Source: Leptobrachium leishanense
Lineage: Eukaryota; Chordata; Amphibia; Anura; Megophryidae
Reading direction: 5' to 3'
Assembly: GCA_009667805.1 (NCBI GenBank)
Contig: CM019067.1
Span: 62,168,637 to 62,232,636, forward strand
DNA length: 64,000 bases
Position numbers and translations under genes: made by a program. The notes under the pieces are model-generated. The model did not search any database, was not told where the DNA came from, and worked only from the letters and a program-made list of their open reading frames with translations. Shown here one piece after another: positions 57,304 through 64,000 of the stretch (position 1 is its first letter; each line of letters begins with the position of its first letter).

Positions 57304-58072
57304 TAAAAAGTATGATCTAGATAGCAGCCTCTCATTTTGCTGTTTACTTTTTAGTTTTGAGAAGTGCTGGTGTTTCCCGTCACTGCAATACCAGCATTTT
57401 TTTTCTCCGCCCTCCCTAATATACATACACCATGGCGTATCTTTTTGTTTTTGTTGCACTGTCACAGGTTTTGGCTGAAGCCAGTATTTCCATAAACGAG
57501 CTGCCTGTTGTCACTGTAACAGTCAATGTTACACAAAGCATCCAGTGTTTTGAAAATATTCTGTATCTGGGACAGGTCTGGGGAAATGGATGAGCTCCTA
57601 GACGGACTTGATCTGGGTGGTTTTTACTCGGTAGTAATGTAATGAAGTAATACAACCAGGTTAACTGATACGCCATCGCATCTATATTCGCAGCAAATCT
57701 TTCAACGTGCCGCGCTCTGACATCTTGACAAACGAGGGTCAGGAACAGCAATGCGTTAAGTGAATGTGTTAATGTGATCTGTGCCCAGCTGCTGCCCATA
57801 AAAAGTAAAATGGTATGGCTGGCAGGCGAACAGCGTAAAACCATACCAACAAAGATCAAGTTTTGTTTTTGTTGACTGTTCCACCTGGTGTCTGCCAACA
57901 GATCTGCGCATAGACTGGTGTTTAATGTGATGTTTTACATTGCATAATTTTGTACGTGGGATTTTCAGTCATGGCAACTTCTCTTTACAGGTTCTGAGAA
58001 GATCTCGGAAATGTTCCAAAATAAGTGCTCCCCGCCACCACTAAGTAGATCACATCAGGCTATGCAGTCATA
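57304..58072. other. Intronic, no recognised gene
   Basis: Open frame on the minus strand (57416-57898) has no recognisable domain. An acceptor-like CTTCTCTTTACAG ends near 57990, but what follows does not match TMEM64 exon 2 as I know it. Confidence 0.4.
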
Positions 58073-58238
58073 CAGGGTTATTCAGAGAGGTGGAAACCAG
58101 GAGAAGAGAACAATCTAGTCCTAATAGCCGATTTGGAAAGTGCGATAAATGGGAGAATTTTTCTGGTTTGGCTATTTTGACCTAGAATTTTCACTTCTCC
58201 AGTCAGTCTCCTGGTTTTCACCTCTCTGAATAACCCTG
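58073..58238. mobile_element. 166-bp palindromic MITE with ATA duplication
   Basis: CAGGGTTATTCAGAGAGG to CCTCTCTGAATAACCCTG; ATA on both sides (58070-58072; 58239-58241). Confidence 0.9.
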
Positions 58239-58334
58239 ATAGGATATTTTTTTTCTATACCTTAACATATTCTATGATCTGGCTGGGACTGTGCCACATG
58301 GCATTTCTCATGACCTCAGCTATACGCAGGCTAT

Positions 58335-58491
58335 CAGGACTATTCACTAGAGGTGAAACTCAGGAAAATTGACAGAGGTGAAAACTAAAGGTCAAAATAG
58401 CCAATTTGGAAAGTTCATTTTGGCTATCTGGTCTGGATTGTTCTCGTCTGCCAATTCTCCTGAGTTTCACCTTTTTTAGTTAATAGACCTG
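58335..58491. mobile_element. Related palindromic MITE
   Basis: CAGGACTATTCACTAGAGGTG to AGTTAATAGACCTG; shares the interior GGTCAAAATAGCCAA and TCTGCCAATTCTCCTG with 58073-58238, diverged. Confidence 0.75.
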
Positions 58492-59210
58492 TGTATTGTT
58501 TGTTTCCCAAGGCATAGGACAATAAGTGAATTCAACGGAATTCTTTTGTTAAAGGGCCATTGCCACGGAAAAATGAAATGTCCTTTATTGTGTTTTATTT
58601 TATGTTGCTGATATCCTACATGAGCTTTGTTTGTCTCTTTGTTTAGTTAAGAAAATTATTTTACGGTCACTGCGAGCATCCATTGTTGGAAACTCCCACC
58701 CCGTATATTTACATCGCTTGCTCCGCACTGTGTGTCTTTGGCCATGGAATGGAGTAAATGGGTCGATCACTGACTCAAATCATTGTATACATCCCACACA
58801 ATACAAAGGACATCACTGGGGGTAGATTAGAAGTCTTGTATGCTGCCATCACTTATCTAAACCTTCCCCCTTCACCCTTCCACCTCATTAACTGTTAAAT
58901 AATGTAGGTTAAATAAACGAGCCACAAAGAAAAAAAAAACTTTGGGGAAAAATGCACAATGTAAACAAGATCAAAACCTTTTAATCGTTCGTAACACGCA
59001 ATTACGTCAAATAAAAAACCCAGCAGCATGTGTTTTTATAATGTGTTTTTTATTTGCAGTGCACAAGTAATCAAGTTACAGCTTATGTAAGTGGTCATGT
59101 TCCTTTTTTTAAGGTTCTTTTACCTGCAACTGGTTCTTGAATAAGTGAAAGCTCCTCCTAACAAGAAACAAAATCCTCCTGGGCACATCACTTTACCCTT
59201 GCCGTCCTTA
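58492..59210. other. Intronic, no recognised feature
   Basis: AT-rich non-coding. Confidence 0.45.
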
Positions 59211-59637
59211 GGCTAGGGTCAGACGAAAGCATTTTTCCCCGCGAGCGTGAAAAAGTGCGTCCGAACGCATTGACGTATTTTTTCACGTAATGCGCAAAAA
59301 CGGTCAGACGACGCGCATTGTCAGGCGTGATTTTGTACGGATCGTCAATAAAACTCTTTTTGCATCTGGACGTTATGTAGGCTGGACATTAGCAGCGTCT
59401 GACATCTCCTAATCACGCAAACACGCCGCTATGCCGCAGCTGCGCACTCAGTACGTCAGTACTAGCGGTTCAGCGTTCTCAAAAAAATGCGTTCAAATTC
59501 CACTTGCGTTGCACGGCCGGACTTTTGTGCGGCTGTACATCGTATATTGGCCGTCATTGCCCGTCATCTGCTGCTAGTGCGGCCGTAATTATGTGCGCCA
59601 GAACGCACGTTAAAAGTGCGCTGGTCTGACCCCAGCC
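59211..59637. mobile_element. MITE, GGCTAGGGTCAGACG family, TTA duplication
   Basis: GGCTAGGGTCAGACGAAAGC to GGTCTGACCCCAGCC with TTA on both sides (59208-59210; 59638-59640). Orientation as 46919-47333. Confidence 0.88.
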
Positions 59638-59640
59638 TTA

Positions 59641-60030
59641 GGCTAGGGTCAGACGAACGCATTTTTCACGTCAAAAAGTGCGTTGATGCGTCCGAAATGC
59701 ATTTTTTTACGGAAGACGCGATAGCGGTCATACGATGCGCAATGTCGGCCGTATTTTTTGACGGAGCTATAAAAAACAAACGGACGTGATGTTGGCCAGA
59801 CATGTTCAGCGTCTGACGTCTCCTAATCACGCACACACGCCGCTATGCCGACCCAGCGTACTCTACATCAGTACTAGTGGTTCCACGTTCTTGAAAAAAA
59901 ATGTGTTCGTTTGCCGCTTGCGTTGCGTGGCCGAACTTTCGTGCGGCCGTATTTCGTATATTGGCCGTCATTTGCTGCTACTACGGTCGTAATAAAATGC
60001 GGCTCACACTGCGTTCGTCTGACCCCAGCC
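59641..60030. mobile_element. MITE, same family, directly abutting
   Basis: GGCTAGGGTCAGACGAACGC to CGTCTGACCCCAGCC; shares the TTA at 59638-59640 with the neighbour and has TTA at 60031-60033. Confidence 0.88.
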
Positions 60031-61146
60031 TTAATAGGGATTATTCAAAGTGCGCTGATGTTAGACAACTGGGAAAAAATTCAAAAGGCAGCAGGAGAAG
60101 CTTCATTGTAAATATTCTTTTTGTATTATTTTGTGAAACACCAGTGTTTGTTACAAGACCGGTGCTTTTTGGCCTGTGTTTGTAACTTTGGCAAACTCGG
60201 GCACTCCCTGAATATCCCCCTTTTTTGAGAATAAAAGCCTGTAATACTAAATACAGAATAAAATGTATAAATTTTATGTAATGGTAGCTCACTCTCTTCT
60301 TTTGCATACCCATACTTGAAATGTCAGGTTTTGTTTTCATACCTGAGCTGGAAATCTTCCTTGTTTGCAGTAATTTGCTGAATGTGTTGTCTGTGAATCT
60401 TGTGGGTGTTTTCTTATGTCTAGTTAGCTCTTGAACCTCGCCTAAAATACAGCATATTAAAACACGTGTTGTCCTAGTTAACCACCTTCCGAATTCCCTC
60501 AATAATTCGCAAACCTGTATACAGATATGCTCCACTTAACCGCTTCACTACCGATATCGAGATATCTCGCTATGCTGATTTGCAGCCCAAAAACAAGTGA
60601 AATTAATTTGCCGCCAACAAATTTTGTTTGGGGGCACTTTCTGCAGCCCAAAAGCAAAGAGCTAAAATTGTAAAATCAGCTGCTGAATGCTCTGAAATAC
60701 CAGGCTTTCAGCAGCCGATGCAGGAAGGGGAAAAAAAATTAGTCGTGCGTCCTGCTGTTAAAACCTCCTGTAACTCAGTTTGGCAGAGCGTGCCATCTAC
60801 TGGCCAAAAATAGGTTATTTATAGTCCGAAGTATTGCTGTGTAATTTATTAAAATGGTTTTTGAAAAAAACACTGGTTTCTGACTGGGTTTTAAGTCAGT
60901 GCTTGACAAATCTATGGGCCTGGTAGCCACTGGCACCTATAATTTTACTCCTGGCCCCTAAATTTCCAGTTTCTTACACCAATCTAAAAGCCGTCTTTGC
61001 CTGGCATCTAAAAACATCTAGGTGTGTGTGTGTGTGTGTCCCTTTCAATACTTTCAGCAAAAACTTTATTGTAAAGCGTCACATACATGACATTAAAGTA
61101 TCGGTGAGTACCTGGCAAAAAGAATATTGGTACGCATACTCGGCCT
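60031..61146. other. Intronic, no recognised gene
   Basis: Includes a (GT)n tract at 61022-61040 and, at about 61085-61140, a decayed piece of the GGGATGCACCGATACC element (AAAGTATCGGTGAGTACC). Confidence 0.45.
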
Positions 61147-61660
61147 TAACCACTTCACTGTGGCGGACGCTCTCAGCATCCATCCATTGCAGCCAGGATT
61201 CTGGCTGCTCGCTTGCCCCCACACCCGGTCCAGGCTGACATCCTCCGGGACCCCAGCCGCACAAATAGACGTCATCGTGTTGGGGGCGATGTTGTCTATT
61301 CCAGGCCCCCCCCCCCATCAGTGTGGGGGAAGGTCGTTTTGGACCTCTCTCCCTCCCCATCCGTAAGGGGCACAGCCTGCCCTTCCAAGCGGTGGCAGGA
61401 TTGCAGTCCCTCCAGAGCTAGCAGACATCTTGGATGTCTGCCAAGCTTCCGGGATCTCCCCTGCCGACTGCTATGCGCGATGACGTCAGTTCGGGAGTTA
61501 ACCCCTATCTATGGTAGAGATAGAGGGGTTTCTAATGAACCCCTCTATCTCCTGATCTGTTCCAGCTAGGGGTTAATGTTTGGTATCATTGGAACGGCCA
61601 GAGCCGTTCCAATGATGCCAAACATGACCATGTTAACCTCTTCACTGCTGAGCCATTTCG
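61147..61660 (-). mobile_element. Decayed copy of the long foldback family
   Basis: TTAACCACTTCACTGTGGCGG ... GATGTCTGCCAAGCTTCCGGG ... TATCTCCTGATCTG. Collinear with 35951-36560, with deletions. Confidence 0.65.
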
Positions 61661-61696
61661 CGTCTTAAACTCTTTTCTTTTGTATTTTTTTTTTCT

Positions 61697-62940
61697 TTAA
61701 CCCTTTCGCTGCTGAGGCATTTCCCGCCTCTGTGAGGTCATTTTTACCGGTTTTGCTCATCATGTTTAAACATGTTTTGAAGGATTATTTTAGTATATGA
61801 CCCAGACATATTATATATTGTTCTTTCCGTCAGACTCGGCAGATTCATAATATGTCATTATTATATGTATACGTCATGACCGGTCTGTATATTATAACAA
61901 AAAATGCAATAAAATATGAATTTTCAATAATTTACAACGTGTAGTGTCTTTTTTCACATTTTAACATGCGAGCAATTGCGGTTATATTTTGTATGGGGTG
62001 CACTTGTTAAAATAATTAGAAATGGGGTCTCGTTACATTTTTTTTTTTTTTTTTTGGGGAAAACTACGCGATTTTTAACAGACGCAGATACAAAAATCGT
62101 TAGTGCAGCATCATTGTTCACATTATAATTGAAATGGGAACAATATTGCTGCATTAACAAACCAAAAAAAAGAAAAAACTTGTTCTGGCCGATCCAACAG
62201 TACCAAACTTTAACCCCTAGCTGCCACGTATCGGGAGATAGGGGGTTCATTGAACCCTCTATCTCTAGGGGTTAACTCCAGGACTGGCGTCGTGATGACG
62301 CCAGTCCTCAGGGGGAGTTCCCGGAAGCTTGGCCGACATCCAAGATGTCGGCCAGCTCCGGGAAAGGATCACGAACCGCGCTTTTCAGGACGATTCGTGA
62401 TCCGGCTCCCCAGGGGTTAATGACAGCCACCGTTTGGAAGGGCAGGCTGTGCCCTTCCAAATGGTGCCTGGCATTAAGCTCAGGACCCCCGCGATCGGGA
62501 GGGAGATAGGTCCGAAGGACCTCTCCCCTCCCCTTCAGGCGCCTCCTCCGCACACGCGGGGCGCCTGAAATAGGGGGGTGGGGGTTTGCTAAAAATCACA
62601 TAATCTCCCCCCCCCCAAGAAACTATTCCCCGTTTCTAATTTTTTTAACAAGCGCACCCCGTAGAAAATATATAAAACGCAAATGCTCATGTGATGTGAG
62701 ATAAACCATTTTGCACACTGTAGATGATTTGAAAATTCTAATTTTATTGCATTTTTTGTTATAATATTCAGGCAGGACATGATGTATACATATAATAATG
62801 ATATATTATGTATCTGCCACAAAGAACGATATATAATTTGTCTGGTTCATATAATAAAATGTGGTTAAACCTGATGAGCGAAACCCGTAAAAATGAGCTC
62901 AGCACACAGGCGTGAAATTGCTCAGCAGCAAAAGGGTTAA
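61697..62940. mobile_element. Foldback copy of the AACCCTTTCGCTGCTGAGG family
   Basis: Begins TTAACCCTTTCGCTGCTGAGG and ends CTCAGCAGCAAAAGGGTTAA. The left arm (61697-62100) and right arm (62580-62940) are inverse over about 360 bp, with the usual hairpin-rich middle between. The other copies have only one such end. Confidence 0.78.
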
Positions 62941-63631
62941 AAAAATGGAATTGTGTATCTTTTTTAGTTGTTGAAAGTAAAGCTTTGTTAGCCTGAAGCA
63001 AAAACTGGCTCTGATTCAAAGCAAATTTGTCAAGCCCTGAGTTAAGTGAATCAGATGTGTGAACATCCATCGATTCCATTAATTCACATGCCTGTGTACC
63101 AATGTAATACATGAACACGTGCATTGTACACATAGCATCTGGTAAGGTATTACTGCACTGTACATCATGGGATGCTTTAGTGGAAGCATAACTTCCGTTA
63201 TGACAATGTCCGACCATGGACATATAAGCGGTCGTACAAAATTTTAATAGTGGCATATACCTGCAGAATGTTTTGCCTGGGGTTTCTTTTTTTTTTTTTT
63301 ACTCCAATTAGTGACTCAAAGCAGTGGCTAAAAATCGACCTGCCTGTGACCTACCAACAAATTGGAATATTGTGTATATCAAGGAATATGTCCAGCTTAT
63401 GGATGACTTATCCACCAACATACACCACACTGTGCGTTTTTTGTTCTGGAGACCTAGGACTCCTATATAGGCTGATTTCTGGCTTTGTATAGTCTTTATT
63501 ACTTTTTATATAAAACGCCACCATCATAAGGGCACATGTATGTAGATTTGGTAAGCTGTGTTTAGTCCAGATGCCAAAATCTGAGTGTAGCACTGCCTAG
63601 TGATACTTCTTTTTTTTTTATTGGACTGTTA
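62941..63631. other. Intronic, no recognised feature
   Basis: Non-coding; a T-run at about 63288-63300. Confidence 0.45.
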
Positions 63632-63996
63632 GGCTGGGGGTCAGACTAACGCCTGTGCAGCTGTACTTTATAACAGCCGCAGTAGCAGCAAATGACGGCC
63701 AATATACGAAGTTCGGCCGCGCAACGCAAGGGGGGGGGACTAATGCATTTTTTAAGAACGTAGAACCTCTAGTACAGAGTGCGCTGCGTCCGCATAGCTG
63801 CGTGTGTGCGTGATTAGGAGACGTCAGACGCTGCTCATGTCCAGACAGCCAAAGTTTCCAGATTTGGATCCATAAAAAATCACGGCCGACAGTGCGCATC
63901 GTACTGCTATCGCGTCTGCCGTGAAAAAATGCGTTCGGACGCATCGACACACTTTTTGACGGTAGATGTGAAAAATGCATTCGTTTGACCCTAGCC
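63632..63996. mobile_element. MITE, GGCTAGGGTCAGACG family
   Basis: GGCTGGGGGTCAGACTAACGC to CGTTTGACCCTAGCC. Reverse of 59641-60030, with small deletions and a G-run at about 63730. Confidence 0.8.
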
Positions 63997-64000
63997 TAAC

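Noticed and set aside
57416..57898. 160-codon minus-strand frame in TMEM64 intron 1
   Set aside because: No domain, no conserved motif, and weak start context. Chance frame cannot be excluded, so it is not annotated as a gene.
57978..58010. TMEM64 exon 2 acceptor at CTTCTCTTTACAG
   Set aside because: The sequence after the AG does not encode the expected continuation of the VTT domain and no donor follows at a plausible distance.

Overview
This is a window of vertebrate nuclear DNA, most likely from an anuran amphibian. The evidence is a conserved vertebrate TMEM64 first exon, a Penelope-like retroelement of the type that carries hammerhead ribozymes, tRNA-headed SINEs with an L2-like tail, L1 and CR1 remnants, and very dense hAT-like and PIF/Harbinger-like miniature transposons (MITEs). 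I cannot name the species. There is no sign of bacterial or viral organisation (no operons, no CRISPR array, no complete rRNA or tRNA gene).

Layout. 1-3.9 kb: the 3' part of a broken Penelope-like element (reverse transcriptase plus GIY-YIG nuclease) with a degenerate hammerhead ribozyme downstream. 4.3-5.4 kb: a dead, 5'-truncated Tc1 transposon. 6.1-10.1 kb: a hAT MITE, a rearranged mariner, an L1 ORF2 fragment split by a MITE that itself contains a MITE, and a hAT element split by a SINE. 10-41 kb: no host gene recognised; an L1 ORF1 relic, an 800-bp palindrome, several minisatellites and many MITEs. 41.3-44.1 kb: a long-inverted-repeat hAT element with an 8-bp target duplication, into which a structurally complete pogo/Tigger transposon has inserted. 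This transposon has an intact 429-codon transposase ORF, perfect 27-bp inverted repeats and a TA duplication. 44.5-45.4 kb: a CpG-rich promoter and coding exon 1 of TMEM64 (plus strand). 45.4-64 kb: apparently TMEM64 intron 1, filled with the same MITE families; I did not find exon 2.

Only TMEM64 looks like a host gene. The pogo transposase is the only transposon protein that looks intact. The other long open frames are transposon relics or chance frames through minisatellites. Copies of the same families at several places allow boundaries, target duplications and insertion order to be read directly; these readings are the most reliable part of this annotation. Family names for the small elements are inferred from terminal motifs and target-site lengths and were not checked against a repeat library.
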